Source: Polyangia bacterium | GTDB lineage: Bacteria; Myxococcota_A; Polyangia; Nannocystales; Nannocystaceae | Length of the DNA: 64,000 nt | Assembly: GCA_030430565.1 (NCBI GenBank) | Contig: JAUIKS010000035.1 | Span: forward strand, 62,001-126,000 | Direction of reading: 5' to 3' | The notes under the pieces: generated by a model | The model's input: the letters and a program-made list of their open reading frames with translations, nothing else | Told to the model about the DNA's origin: nothing | The model's database searches: none | Shown here: positions 9,384 through 18,848 of the stretch, piece after piece | How positions within the stretch are numbered: position 1 is the stretch's first letter | How the letters are laid out: each line of letters starts with the position of its first letter | Made by a program: the position numbers and the translations under genes

Positions 9384-10463
9384 TCAGCGCTCACGCGGGG
9401 GGTCGCCCCGTAGGCGCCGCTCTGGGCGTTGGGCCAGGAATTCCTCGAGGTACGCGTAGCCGCTCTCGGGCGCGCCGCGGCCGAGCCGCTTGATGTTCCC
9501 CAGCACGTCCTTGACGCTGCCCTCGCGCTCGGCGTCGTGGATCGCCCGCGTCAACAGCTCGAGCGTCTGCTCGCGGCGGCGCGCGCTGTAGACCGCCCAG
9601 CGCCACAGCGCGAGCACGAGGCCGAGCGCGAGCGCCAGCGCGACCGCGATCCACTGCACGGCCCAGCCGACGGTGTTCGCGGCCTGCTCGCCCTCGCGGA
9701 TCAAGCCGCCTGCCTCTGTGGTCAGCTTCGTCGTCTGCGCGTCGAGCGAGGCGTACAGCCCGTCGTGCGCGCGGACGATGGTCAAGCCCAGGCCGACGGG
9801 CTCGCCGCGCTCGTCGACGAGCGCGTCGTTGATCCCCAGCAGCGCCTGGCGCATGACCTCGCGGGTTCCCGGCGCGACGTCTTCGCGCAGCGCTCGCTCG
9901 ACGCCGGGCCCGACGCGCTGGGCGAGGACGTGCTCGAGGGACTCTCCCAGCGGGCCGCGCAGCTCGTCCGCGACCGCCCGCAGCGCGGCGTCCGTCACCG
10001 CCCGAACCAGTCGCGCGGCGTCGCGTCGATGCTCCTCGGCGAGCGCCTCGTCGAGCAGCGCGTCGACGGTCTTGCGCAGCTCGTCGCGCAGGCGCTCGGG
10101 GACGACCTCGCCGGCCTCCTCGAGGGTCTCGCTCACGGCGTCGACGAAGCGCCGCGTCGCCTCCTCGATCCGCGCCTGCCGCTCCTCGTCGGTCAGCGCC
10201 TCGACGCCCCCCTCGAGGAAGCCCTTGGCCAGCTCGCGCGCGGCGTCCTCGAGGCTCGGCATCAGCTCGCCGAGCTCGTCGAGCTCGTCGCGCGTCTCGG
10301 GCTGGTTGAGCTCGCGGAGCACGCCCGAGACGACGCGCCCGCTCGCGTCCTCGATCGCGCAGCCCGGCGCGAGCGCAGACGCGAGCGCAGACGCGAGCGC
10401 GAGCTCGAGTTGTCGTCGCGGCCGGTGAGCGCGCGCGGTGGGGGGGCGGGTCACGTCAACCAC
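9384..10463 (-). CDS. Putative lipoprotein with C-terminal membrane segment
   Basis: The start is set at the GTG at 10463 (another in-frame GTG at 10454) because it places a signal-like stretch LALASALASALAPGC next to the start, with APGC as a lipobox-like cleavage site. Residues 30-250 are acidic and helical (DELDELGELMPSLEDAARELAKG) with no recognised family. Near residue 280 a long hydrophobic segment (AVQWIAVALALALGLVLALW) is a transmembrane helix, followed by a basic stretch and a short cytosolic tail. It therefore has two membrane attachments, with most of the chain probably in the periplasm. The longer open frame to 10664 is rejected as Arg-rich leader. An imperfect palindrome lies 63-84 bp upstream. 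Function unknown. Confidence 0.7.
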   Translation of the reverse strand: MVDVTRPPTARAHRPRRQLELALASALASALAPGCAIEDASGRVVSGVLRELNQPETRDELDELGELMPSLEDAARELAKGFLEGGVEALTDEERQARIEEATRRFVDAVSETLEEAGEVVPERLRDELRKTVDALLDEALAEEHRRDAARLVRAVTDAALRAVADELRGPLGESLEHVLAQRVGPGVERALREDVAPGTREVMRQALLGINDALVDERGEPVGLGLTIVRAHDGLYASLDAQTTKLTTEAGGLIREGEQAANTVGWAVQWIAVALALALGLVLALWRWAVYSARRREQTLELLTRAIHDAEREGSVKDVLGNIKRLGRGAPESGYAYLEEFLAQRPERRLRGDPPRER

Positions 10464-10525
10464 GGTACCGGGAAAGCGAGCCGGCTCGCACGCCGCTCGC
10501 GCGGGCGCGAAGGCGCGACCGTGAT

Positions 10526-10547
10526 CATATGACCAAATGGTCATGTG
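10526..10547. promoter_or_regulatory. Imperfect palindrome, candidate operator
   Basis: Arms CATATGACC and GGTCATGTG (eight of nine pairs match) flank AAAT. It lies in the 373-bp divergent gap between the lipoprotein gene (start 10463) and the VIT/vWA gene (start 10837), and is AT-rich against a GC-rich background. This is typical of a dimeric repressor site; the regulator is unknown. I see nothing else clear in the rest of this gap. Confidence 0.35.
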
Positions 10548-10836
10548 CAAGCTTCGCGCGGGCGAGTCCGCCCCAGCGGGCCGCTGAGAATCGCCCCGCG
10601 CACGCGAGCGCGCCCCTGACGTCCGACGCCGCTGTCGCCAGAGCTCGCGGCGTGCCCGATACAACTTTGTTCTGGCGTCACGGCCTCGGACGTCATTGAC
10701 GCGCTCGCGACCACGCGGCGAATTCCAGCAGCCTGCTCGCAGCGAGCGCGCGCTCGCAATGGCGCGGCGGCTGGGCTACCGTCGGCTGCCGCGCGGGGGC
10801 TCGTAGCCCGCAGGCGCGCGATGTCTGTGGAGGTCT

Positions 10837-13800
10837 ATGTCGTTCTTCTCCAACCTGTTCGGCCGTGGCGGACGCCCTCCCGGCGCTCGCCCCCCCGTGA
10901 ACCCTGAGTTTCTCCCGTACATCGAGGCGCCGCAGGGCGAGCGGCCTATCGAGCTGCAGCACGTGGAGATCCGCGCGCTGGTCAACGGCGTGCACGCCGA
11001 GACGAGCCAGACGCTCCGCTTCTACAACCCGAACCAGCGCGACCTCGAGGGCTCGCTCGTGTTCCCGCTGCCCGACGGCGCGGTCGTCAGCGGCTACGCG
11101 CTGGACATCAACGGGCGCATGGTCGACGGCGTCGTCGTCAAGAAGCAGGAGGCGCGCCGCATCCTCGAGGCCGAGGTGCGCAAGGGCGTCGACCCCGGCC
11201 TCGTCGAGCAGGTCGCCGGCAACCTCTACCGCACGCGCGTCTACCCGATCCCGGCGCGCGGCACTCGGACGGTTCGGATCACCTACGTCAGCGAGCTCAA
11301 CGTCGAGGGCGACGAGGCCGGCTATCACCTGCCGCTCGCCCACGCGAACGCGGCCGCGCCGGTCGAGCTGCGGGTCGAGATCGTGCAGGCGCCGGTCGAG
11401 CCGGTGCTCAGCGAGGGCCTCGGCAACCTGTCCCTTACGCAGTTTCAGGAGCGCTGGGTCGCGGAGGCGAAGCTGCCGCGAGGGACCGCCGGCGATGACC
11501 TGCAGATCCGGCTCCCGCAGCTGCCCGAGCGCTTCTGGGTCGTCGAGCGTCGGCCCGGCGAGGGCGCGTTCTTCTGCGTCAGCGCGAGGATGTACGACGA
11601 CGGGCCCAGCGAGCGCGGCTGGTCGCCCCGGCGCGTAGCGATCGCCTGGGACGCCTCGGGGAGCCGCAGCGACACCAAGCGCGAGCGCGAGCTGCTGCGC
11701 GAGCTGATGCGCCGCTGGGGCGCGCTCACGGTCGAGCTCGTGGTCGTCCGCGACGCCTGTGAGCCCGCGGAGCGCTTTCGGGTCGAGGGCGGGCGCTGCG
11801 ACGCGCTGCTCGAGCGTCTCGAGGGCCTCGCGGTCGACGGCGGCACCGAGCTGCGCGCGCTCGATCTCAGCGCGCCGCCGCGCTCCGGCGGCGCCGAGGT
11901 CGACGCGTGGCTGCTGTTCAGCGACGGCATGGCGACCCTGCGCCGCGGCCTGCCGAAGATCGGCGGCACGCGGGTGTTCTGTATCAACAGCCAGGCGGCG
12001 AGCCACGGCGGGCTGCTCGAGCACGTCGCCCGCGAGACCGGCGGCTGCTACGTCAACCTGCTGCGCAGCAAGCCCGACGCGGCCGCGGAGCGGATCTTCA
12101 CGCACCAGCCGCCGCTGCGGATCCGCGAGACCTACGCCTGCTCCGAGGTGCACACGCGCGTAGCCCAGGGGCGCTTGATGGTGCTGGGGCGCCTGCACGA
12201 GCCGCGCGGCAGCGTCGCGCTCATCAGCGCGCGCGGTGACCTCGAGACCCTCGAGATCGACGCCGACGATCGCTGCCCGGAGCTCGGCCTGGTCGCGCGG
12301 GCGTGGGCGGGCCTCGAGGTCGCCCGGCTCGCGCTCGACGAGGACCGCAACGGCGACGCGATCCTCGAGCTCGGGCGCCGCTACGGGCTCGTCACGCCGG
12401 GCTCCTCGCTGCTCGTGCTCGAGTCCCTCGAGCAGTACCTCGAGTACAACATCGAGCCGCCGAAGACCTGGCCCGAGATGCATGAGCAGTGGCGGGCGCG
12501 GACCGACGGCGACGCGGCGAAGGAGAAGGGCCGCCGCGACAAGCAGATCGAGACCGTGCTGGCGATGTGGCGCAAGCGCGTCGAGTGGTGGGAGACCGAC
12601 TTTCGGCCGGCGTGGACGCGCTTCACCGAGAAGCGGCCGGAGCCGCCCAAGGGCGGCGGAGGGCCGCGGCGTCGGAGCTCCGGCGCGCCTCGGCCACGCG
12701 CTGCGGCGAGACCCGCTGCGGCCGCGCCGCCCATGCCGCCGATGGCCGACGCCGCGCCGGAGCCATCCATGCCGCCGATGGCAGCGGACGCGCCGATGAT
12801 GGACGCGATGATGTCGGAGTCTTCCCTCGGCGCGGCGGCGCCGATGGAGGAGGCGCCGCGCGAGTCGAGTGAAGCGCGCTTCAGCCTGGACATGCCCGCT
12901 CCGGCCCGCAGAGCGCGGATCGCGAGCCGGGGCGAGGGGGAGCGCTTGGCCAAGAAGAAGAAGGACGAGGGCGGCGGCTCGGCGCGCGCCTCGATCAAGA
13001 TCCAGCCCTGGTCACCCAAGACCCCGTACCTCAAGGCCATGCGCGCGGCCGAGGATCCCTACGCGGTCTACCTCGCGCAGCGCGAGAAGTTCGCGGCGAG
13101 CCCGGCCTTCTATCTCGACTGCGGCGACTTCCTGCTCGCGAGCGAGCAGCGCGGGCTCGGGCTGCGCGTGCTCTCCAACCTGCTCGAGCTCGGCCTCGAT
13201 GACCCGGCGCTGATGCGGATGTACGCGTGGCGCTTGGGACAGGCCGACGAGCACGACATGGCGGTGCGGGTGCTCGAGCGCGTGCTCAAGGAGCGCGAGG
13301 ACGAGCCGCAGTCGCACCGCGACCTCGCGCTGATGCTCGGTGAGCGCTGGCGGCGGGCCGGCGACGCGGCCGACGACGATGACGCGACGCGGGCGATGAA
13401 GCTGCTCTACACCGTCGTCCTGCGTCAGTGGGACCGCTTCCCCGAGATCGAGCTGATCGCGCTGATGGAGCTCAACCGGCTGATCCAGCTCGCGCGCGCC
13501 CGCGGCGTCGAGATCCCCGAGGAGATCGATCGCCGGCTCGTGCGGCTGCTGGATCTGGATGTCCGAATCAGCATGTCGTGGGACGCGGACCTGACCGACG
13601 TCGACCTGCACGTCTTCGAGCCGACGGGCGAGCACGTCTACTACGGGCACAACCGCAGCGTCGTCGGCGGGCTGGTCTCGCGCGACTTCACCCAGGGCTA
13701 CGGGCCCGAGGAGTACGTGCTGCGGCGCGCCTACCCGGGCGTCTACCGGATCAAGGCCCACTACTACGGCTCGCACCAGCAGAAGCTGACGGGCGCCTGC

Positions 13801-14163
13801 ACCGTGATCGTCACCGTCTTCACCAACTACGGGCGCGCGGACGAGAAGAAGCAGGTGCTCACGCTGCGGCTCGAGAAGCCGCGCGACCAGGTCGAGGTCG
13901 GCGCGATCACGATCGAGGGCAGCGTCGATGAGCAGCTCGCGGGGCGCGAGCCGCAGTGGCGCGAGCGCTTCAGCGCGCTCGAGCGCGGGATGTCGCTCGA
14001 CGAGATCACGGGGCTCGTGGGGCAGCCGGCGTCGATCGGCGGGGAGGGCGAGATGCAGCTGATCTTCCACCCGCAGCAGGGCGTGACGGTGCGGGTGCGC
14101 GTCGGCCCGCGCCTGCTCGGCGTGATCGCGGAGGTCGAGGGCGCGACCATCGAGCTGGTCTAG
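10837..14163 (+). CDS. VIT and von Willebrand A domain protein with C-terminal DUF2135
   Basis: The 1108-residue product starts at an ATG preceded by GGAGG. Residues about 30-155 form a VIT domain as in inter-alpha-trypsin inhibitor heavy chains (PLPDGAVVSGYALDI, VDGVVVKKQEARRI). Residues about 260-420 form a vWA domain whose MIDAS is intact (AWDASGSRS keeps DxSxS), suggesting metal-dependent ligand binding. A Pro/Ala/Met-rich linker follows, then helical repeats at about 720-900, and at about 910-1010 a DUF2135 (YfaP-like) domain, SWDADLTDVDLHVFEPTGE. The last 60 residues form a small separate unit. No signal peptide is visible. Such proteins are usually scaffolds or adhesion-like modules; the role here is unknown. 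Confidence 0.9.
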   Translation: MSFFSNLFGRGGRPPGARPPVNPEFLPYIEAPQGERPIELQHVEIRALVNGVHAETSQTLRFYNPNQRDLEGSLVFPLPDGAVVSGYALDINGRMVDGVVVKKQEARRILEAEVRKGVDPGLVEQVAGNLYRTRVYPIPARGTRTVRITYVSELNVEGDEAGYHLPLAHANAAAPVELRVEIVQAPVEPVLSEGLGNLSLTQFQERWVAEAKLPRGTAGDDLQIRLPQLPERFWVVERRPGEGAFFCVSARMYDDGPSERGWSPRRVAIAWDASGSRSDTKRERELLRELMRRWGALTVELVVVRDACEPAERFRVEGGRCDALLERLEGLAVDGGTELRALDLSAPPRSGGAEVDAWLLFSDGMATLRRGLPKIGGTRVFCINSQAASHGGLLEHVARETGGCYVNLLRSKPDAAAERIFTHQPPLRIRETYACSEVHTRVAQGRLMVLGRLHEPRGSVALISARGDLETLEIDADDRCPELGLVARAWAGLEVARLALDEDRNGDAILELGRRYGLVTPGSSLLVLESLEQYLEYNIEPPKTWPEMHEQWRARTDGDAAKEKGRRDKQIETVLAMWRKRVEWWETDFRPAWTRFTEKRPEPPKGGGGPRRRSSGAPRPRAAARPAAAAPPMPPMADAAPEPSMPPMAADAPMMDAMMSESSLGAAAPMEEAPRESSEARFSLDMPAPARRARIASRGEGERLAKKKKDEGGGSARASIKIQPWSPKTPYLKAMRAAEDPYAVYLAQREKFAASPAFYLDCGDFLLASEQRGLGLRVLSNLLELGLDDPALMRMYAWRLGQADEHDMAVRVLERVLKEREDEPQSHRDLALMLGERWRRAGDAADDDDATRAMKLLYTVVLRQWDRFPEIELIALMELNRLIQLARARGVEIPEEIDRRLVRLLDLDVRISMSWDADLTDVDLHVFEPTGEHVYYGHNRSVVGGLVSRDFTQGYGPEEYVLRRAYPGVYRIKAHYYGSHQQKLTGACTVIVTVFTNYGRADEKKQVLTLRLEKPRDQVEVGAITIEGSVDEQLAGREPQWRERFSALERGMSLDEITGLVGQPASIGGEGEMQLIFHPQQGVTVRVRVGPRLLGVIAEVEGATIELV

Positions 14164-14178
14164 CGGCCGAAGGCCGCT
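14162..14178. terminator. Short hairpin between convergent genes
   Basis: Perfect stem AGCGGCC/GGCCGCT with loop GAA sits directly after the stop of the VIT/vWA gene and before the end of the convergent zinc-ribbon gene. It has no T tract, so terminator function is tentative. Confidence 0.4.
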
Positions 14179-14190
14179 CGCCGCTCGCCC

Positions 14191-14988
14191 TCAGACCTGC
14201 ACGTCGTCGCCCTTGTACTCGCCGGCGACGGGGCGGTCGCGGATGCCGAGCAGGAGCTCGATCTCCTGCTCGAGCCACAGCGCCTGATCGAGGGACTGCA
14301 GGCCGCCGAGCAGCAGGCGCCCGTTGTGCTCGCGCGTGACCGCGCGCAGCTCGTAGGTCACGGTCGCGGTGTTCTTGCCGTGCTTGACCTTCTTGCTGAC
14401 GTAGAGCTGCTCGAGCGAGTCGACCGGGATCGTCGGGGCCGGCCACCAGGGCAGCGGGAAGTGGCGCACGCTGAGCGTGCGGTCGACCACCTGCACGGTG
14501 GTCGTGTTGAGCAGGCCCGCGAGCGCGCGGTAGGTGACGCCGACGCCGACGGCGACGTGCGCGAGCGGGAACAGCAGCATGATCAGCTTGACCGGCCCCG
14601 GCGCGTCGCCCATCACCGTGGTCATCGAGTACCAGCCGATGAGGAACGAGTCCCACGCGATCGCGAAGAACAGCAGGAACAGATCGGACCACTGAAACCA
14701 GCGCCAGCGCACGGCGAGGCGCCCGCTCCCGCGCTCGATCCGAAACCGGCTCGGCATCGCCACGGGGGCGCGCTCGGGGCTCGTCTCGCCGCCGTCGTTG
14801 TTCGTCTTAGCGCTCGGGCCTTCGGGCGCCGCGAGCGGCTCGCCGTCGTCGCCCGTGACGCCGCCGCCCCCGCGACGCGCGAGATCGAAGATGGCGCCGC
14901 AGTGGGAGCAGATGATGATCGCGAGCCGGCGGTCGAGCTGACCGGCGTCGAGCTCCGCGCCGCACGAGCGGCAGCTCAGCTTGCGCAT
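14191..14988 (-). CDS. Zinc-ribbon membrane protein
   Basis: The start is the ATG at 14988, preceded by AGAGGT at good spacing; the longer open frame is Arg/Ser-rich and rejected. The 265-residue product opens with a zinc ribbon (CRSCGAELDAG, then CSHCGAIFD), a low-complexity linker, and two hydrophobic segments (residues about 105-125, LFLLFFAIAWDSFLIGWYS, and about 135-160) that should span the membrane. The C-terminal half is beta-rich with SLEQLYVSKKVKHGKN, a pattern like PH-like or DUF3592-type membrane-associated domains. The ribbon should be cytosolic. Convergent with the VIT/vWA gene; function unknown. Confidence 0.8.
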   Translation of the reverse strand: MRKLSCRSCGAELDAGQLDRRLAIIICSHCGAIFDLARRGGGGVTGDDGEPLAAPEGPSAKTNNDGGETSPERAPVAMPSRFRIERGSGRLAVRWRWFQWSDLFLLFFAIAWDSFLIGWYSMTTVMGDAPGPVKLIMLLFPLAHVAVGVGVTYRALAGLLNTTTVQVVDRTLSVRHFPLPWWPAPTIPVDSLEQLYVSKKVKHGKNTATVTYELRAVTREHNGRLLLGGLQSLDQALWLEQEIELLLGIRDRPVAGEYKGDDVQV

Positions 14989-15118
14989 GCGTACCTCTCG
15001 GGTCGCGTCACGGCGGCAGCATACCACCGGCGCTGCGGCGCGTCTGAGCCGCGCTCGCGCGCGTGCGCGGCGACGTGAACGCGCAGACAGGTGCTCGAGA
15101 AGCTGCGATACTGGCGGC

Positions 15119-15817
15119 GTGTCCGAGCGGAGCCGACCGGAGTCGTGCGCGGGGGCGGGGGAGCGCGAGCCCGAGCTGATCATCAAGCTCGTGCGCCACG
15201 GCGAGTCCGAGGCCAACGTCGGGCGGGCGTCGCCCCAGGAGCTCGGGGACCACAACATCGCGCTCACCGATCGCGGGCGCGCGCAGGCCCGCGCCGCCGG
15301 CGTCGCGCTCGGGCGGGCGTTCCTCGAGGGCGCGCAGGTCTACTGCTCGCCGTACCGCCGGACCCGCGAGACCCTCGAGGCGCTCTGCCGCGGCGCCGGC
15401 CTCGAGCGCGGCGCTGCGGCGCTGCGCGTCTACGAGGACCCGCGGCTCCGCGAGGTCGAGCACGGCTACTTCGACTACGAGTCCCAGCAGGAGGACCGCG
15501 CGCTGCACGGGTGGTTCTACTACCGGTTCCGCGGCGGCGAGAGCCCGGCGGACTGCTACGATCGGACCTCGGGCTTCCTCGACAGCCTGATGCGGCAGGT
15601 CGAGCGCAAGCGCGCGCGGCGGGTGCTGCTCGTCAGCCACGGCTTGACGATCCGCTGCTTCGTGATGCGCTTTCTCCACCTGACGGTCGAGGAGTTCGAA
15701 GAGCTCGCGAACCCGGGCAACGCGGCGATCATCACGATCGGTCCGAAGGAACATATTGCGAAGCCGTCCCACGCCTGCGGGCGCTGGGCGGCCGCAGGGC
15801 TCGCGCTGCGCGGGTGA
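15119..15817 (+). CDS. Histidine phosphatase superfamily protein (phosphoglycerate mutase-like)
   Basis: The 232-residue product is taken from the GTG at 15119; the frame is open further upstream but overlaps the divergent zinc-ribbon gene. The N-terminal motif LVRHGESEAN carries the phospho-accepting His and RHG signature, CSPYRRTRETLEAL supplies the second Arg, and LVSHGLTIRCF the second active-site His, so the catalytic set is complete. No signal peptide, so it is cytosolic. Substrate cannot be read from the sequence; members act on phosphoglycerate, fructose bisphosphate, phosphoproteins or broad small phosphates. The context gives no pathway. Confidence 0.88.
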   Translation: MSERSRPESCAGAGEREPELIIKLVRHGESEANVGRASPQELGDHNIALTDRGRAQARAAGVALGRAFLEGAQVYCSPYRRTRETLEALCRGAGLERGAAALRVYEDPRLREVEHGYFDYESQQEDRALHGWFYYRFRGGESPADCYDRTSGFLDSLMRQVERKRARRVLLVSHGLTIRCFVMRFLHLTVEEFEELANPGNAAIITIGPKEHIAKPSHACGRWAAAGLALRG

Positions 15818-15825
15818 GCGCCGCG

Positions 15826-16836
15826 CTATCGTCGCTCGTCCGGCGCGTAGGGCTCGAAGCGCTCGGCCGCCGCGCGACCGGCGTTGTAGCGCGCGAGCTC
15901 GCCGGGGGAGAAGGCGTCGGCCGAGCCCTCCGGCGCGCGCGAGTGGACGAAGTCGAGGATGATCTCCCGCCCGCGGGCGCGGGCGTCGTCGCGCTTGCCC
16001 TCGAGCTCCCGCGCGGCCTCGGCGGCGACCTCGCGATCGCTGTGCAGCTCGGTGGGCGCGCCGATTCCGTCCCAGGCGTCGAGCACGAGACCGTGGCGCG
16101 CGGCGGTCGTCTTCGCCTCGCTCCAGGCCTTCGCGAGCTCGGGCTCTAGACGGCTGAGCTGCTCCGCGACCCGTCGCGCGTCGGCTTGCTTGACCAGCTC
16201 GACGCGGAACTCAAACGTCCGCTCGAGGAAGCCCCGCATGGCCGCGTGCGGCGGCGGGAGGTAGCCGTAGCGCCCGTACACGGTGCCCGTGACCGCGCCC
16301 TTGACCGGGCGCGCTGCGGCGCCGAAGCCTGAGATCGGCTGGGGCACGTTGGGGCGCGTGAGGTAGTTGAGGCCCGGGCTCACGAGCGTGGCGGTCGGGG
16401 TGCCGGCGAGGCTGGCAGCCGCGCCCGCGCCGATGGTCGTCAGGGTCTGCGCGATCGCTTTCTTGACCGCGTCGGCGCGCTGACGCCCGGGCTGCTTGGC
16501 GGAGGTGGTCATCTCCCGGGTGACGCAGGAGAAGATCACGCACGCGCCGTCGGCCTTGAGCTGAAACGAGGGGTCGACCTCGAACTCGACCGTGCCGTCG
16601 GCGTGGATGATGGCGTCGAAGCGCTCGCCCTCGACGCCGCGGTAGGTGAAGCCGCCATCTGACCTCGGGACCAGGCCGAGCGACCTCAGCCGGTCGCCGC
16701 CCGCGCTCGCCTCGGCCGCGCTGGGCATCCGCAGCTGACTCGGGTGCAGCGCCGCGGATGTCCTCGTCGCCGTCGCGGGCTCGCCCTGGGCGGGCGGCGC
16801 GGAGACGACGAGCAGGCTGAGGAGGGGGACGAGCAC
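15826..16836 (-). CDS. Secreted protein of unknown function
   Basis: The 336-residue product starts at a GTG and has a signal peptide (LVPLLSLLVVSAPPAQG) with AQG as probable cleavage site. The mature chain begins with a Thr/Ser/Ala-rich stretch, contains VEFEVDPSFQLKADGACVIFSC in its middle third and a helical C-terminal region rich in Glu/Arg. No catalytic motif or known family is recognised. The two visible Cys near residue 100 could form a disulphide. It overlaps nothing and follows the histidine phosphatase tail to tail with an 8-bp gap. Confidence 0.75.
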   Translation of the reverse strand: MLVPLLSLLVVSAPPAQGEPATATRTSAALHPSQLRMPSAAEASAGGDRLRSLGLVPRSDGGFTYRGVEGERFDAIIHADGTVEFEVDPSFQLKADGACVIFSCVTREMTTSAKQPGRQRADAVKKAIAQTLTTIGAGAAASLAGTPTATLVSPGLNYLTRPNVPQPISGFGAAARPVKGAVTGTVYGRYGYLPPPHAAMRGFLERTFEFRVELVKQADARRVAEQLSRLEPELAKAWSEAKTTAARHGLVLDAWDGIGAPTELHSDREVAAEAARELEGKRDDARARGREIILDFVHSRAPEGSADAFSPGELARYNAGRAAAERFEPYAPDERR

Positions 16837-16941
16837 GGGTCGAGTATACGCGCGGCGAGCGAGCGGCGGCTGCCCGCGCTCGTGGAGCCAACACGCGGGG
16901 GCGCGGGGCTATTGCAGGAGTTTTTCTCCGCGGGGTCTCGA

Positions 16942-18147
16942 CTAGAACTTGCCGCCGACGGACACGCCCTGGACCGGGCCCACGAGCGGCGCGACCTGGA
17001 CGCGGCGGGCGAGCTCCTCGAGGCCGAGCGTGTCTCGGAGGTCGCGGTTGTGCTTCTCGATCAAGCGACCGGCCTCTTCGCGCTTCACCGGGTGCGACTT
17101 GTAGAACATCATGAAGAACGCGCCGACGAAGGCGACGCCGGTGCCGCCGATGGTGATCCCGAGCGCGGTCGAGTAGGGGATCCGGGGGGTTGGCTCGATC
17201 GAGCCCAGGCCGATCGGGTCGTCGTCGCCGAAGTCCGGCGCGGTGTCGCTGCTGCTGACCAGCGCCGCGGTCCCGCCGATGGTGAGCGCGATCCCGCCGA
17301 GGATCAGCGGGAGCCCGACGCCGTAGCGGATCCCCCGGCGCTTGCGGTACTCCTGCACGAGGTCGTCGCGGCCGAGCGCGCGGTAGAAGTCGGCGCCCTT
17401 GAGCTGCGCGCCGCTCTCGCCCTGACGGATCACCGTCCACGAGCTGATGACCTGGCCGGTCTCGGCGTTGACGCCGATCCAGTCCTCGGCCCACAGGTAC
17501 TTCGACTTGTAGCGGCGCAGCCGGTCGCGGCGATCCGCCTTGGCGCGCGCGGCCTCGGACTCGCCCTGCTCGTCGAGCTCGTCACTGACCTCAGAGACAG
17601 CCTCGGCGGCGCCCTCGGAGACGCCGTCGAGCGCGCCGGCGCTCCCGCCCGCGTTGGCGGCGATAGGCGTCCCCGCGGCGCCGGTCAGCGCGGTCGCGAC
17701 GGCGCCGCTCTTGGCGTAAAACGTGACGACGACGTTCTGCGGCGCGCCCTCGCCCGCGTCGAAGACCCGCACCACGACCACCTGGTCCACGGGCATCGCC
17801 TGCGCGCGCTCGACGATCTTCGCGTCGTCCAGGCCGCTCGCGTCGCCGATCGCGGCGCTGTCCATGACCAGGCTGGTGCTGCCCGCGAGCGCGCCGCGCA
17901 GCGCGCCCGCGGCGGCCTCCGCCTTGGCGTCGGCGGGCACCACGATCACCTTCGGCGCGCCCTCGCCGACGTAGGTCGCGAGCGCGTCGGGGGCGAAAGT
18001 CGCGTCCCAGCTCTCGACGGCGGCGGGCCCCTGCGACGCGCTCTCGCGCAGCGAGCTCGCCTCGGCGGGCGCCGGCAGCGTGAGCGCCAGCGAGCAGAGC
18101 GCGGCGGTGAGGGTCGCCGTGAACTTCTTCCTTACTCCCATCGACAT
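16942..18147 (-). CDS. Exported protein with two C-terminal membrane segments
   Basis: The start is the ATG at 18147, preceded by GAGGA at 6 nt. The 401-residue product has a signal peptide (FTATLTAALCSLALTLPAPAEA), an Ala/Val-rich domain whose VDQVVVVRVFDAG strand may form an alpha/beta fold, and two hydrophobic segments near residues 275 and 325 (GVGLPLILGGIALTIGG and ALGITIGGTGVAFVGAFF). It lacks recognised catalytic residues. Its start lies inside the 3' end of the Cys-rich lipoprotein gene (16-bp overlap), so it is the last gene of a coupled three-gene operon. Function unknown; probably envelope-associated. Confidence 0.8.
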   Translation of the reverse strand: MSMGVRKKFTATLTAALCSLALTLPAPAEASSLRESASQGPAAVESWDATFAPDALATYVGEGAPKVIVVPADAKAEAAAGALRGALAGSTSLVMDSAAIGDASGLDDAKIVERAQAMPVDQVVVVRVFDAGEGAPQNVVVTFYAKSGAVATALTGAAGTPIAANAGGSAGALDGVSEGAAEAVSEVSDELDEQGESEAARAKADRRDRLRRYKSKYLWAEDWIGVNAETGQVISSWTVIRQGESGAQLKGADFYRALGRDDLVQEYRKRRGIRYGVGLPLILGGIALTIGGTAALVSSSDTAPDFGDDDPIGLGSIEPTPRIPYSTALGITIGGTGVAFVGAFFMMFYKSHPVKREEAGRLIEKHNRDLRDTLGLEELARRVQVAPLVGPVQGVSVGGKF

Positions 18148-18848
18148 GCCGGGTCCTCGTCGCAGCTGGTCGCGTCGTCGTACGTCCCGCAGAACGGCTC
18201 GTCTCTGCACTCGTCGAGCGTCTCGCTCCAGCAGGCCTGGCTGCTCACGCACGACGAGATGAGCGCGCACGAGTCGACGGCCTCGGCGCACGAGCCCGAG
18301 GGATCGAGGTCAAAGCTGTCGCCGGAGCCAGGCTCTACGTCGCAGGTCGAGATCACGCTGCTCGAGCTGGAGTAGACCGTGCCGTCCGCGCCGACGTAGC
18401 GCATGTCGCCTTCGTCCTCGCACGCGAGGTACCAGCCGAGGAAGGTGCAGCCCGTGCTCGTGATGCGGCAGCCGCCGTAGTCGAGGCAGTCGGCGACGCC
18501 CTCCTCGAGGTCCTCGCCGTCGCCGCTGCCGACCCAGACCTGCGGGGCGCCGTCGAGCGTCGCGGTGTTGCACATCGTCGCGTCGTCGCCGTTGGCGCAC
18601 TCGATCGGCACCAGGTTGCAGTAGCAGTAGTCGATCGCGTCTTTCTCCGACGACTTGGTCGCGCCGTCGTTGAACTCGTAGCGATCGGCGCCGCACCGCA
18701 CGTAGCGCAGCCCGGCGCGCGAGGGGCAGTCGACGTACTCGCCGCAGGCGCTCCCGCAGCCGCTCGGCAGCGCGAGCGCGAGCGCGACCCCGAGCGCGCC
18801 GACGCCCGCGCTCGCTCGCAGTTGTTCGTAGAGGCTCGTGTGTCTCAT
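18132..18848 (-). CDS. Cysteine-rich lipoprotein
   Basis: Start ATG at 18848 overlaps the stop of the upstream protease gene as ATGA, showing translational coupling. The 238-residue product has a hydrophobic signal ending in ALPSGC, a lipobox. The mature part has about 20 Cys in spaced groups (CGSACGEYVDC, CYCNLVPIEC, SCALISSCVSSQAC, CDEDPACRWE), indicating a disulphide-stabilised extracytoplasmic protein. The repeated CxxxxxC pattern near the C-terminus resembles short Cys-rich repeats of myxobacterial surface lipoproteins. Role unknown; the neighbour protease may process or be inhibited by it (inference). Confidence 0.8.
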   Translation of the reverse strand: MRHTSLYEQLRASAGVGALGVALALALPSGCGSACGEYVDCPSRAGLRYVRCGADRYEFNDGATKSSEKDAIDYCYCNLVPIECANGDDATMCNTATLDGAPQVWVGSGDGEDLEEGVADCLDYGGCRITSTGCTFLGWYLACEDEGDMRYVGADGTVYSSSSSVISTCDVEPGSGDSFDLDPSGSCAEAVDSCALISSCVSSQACWSETLDECRDEPFCGTYDDATSCDEDPACRWE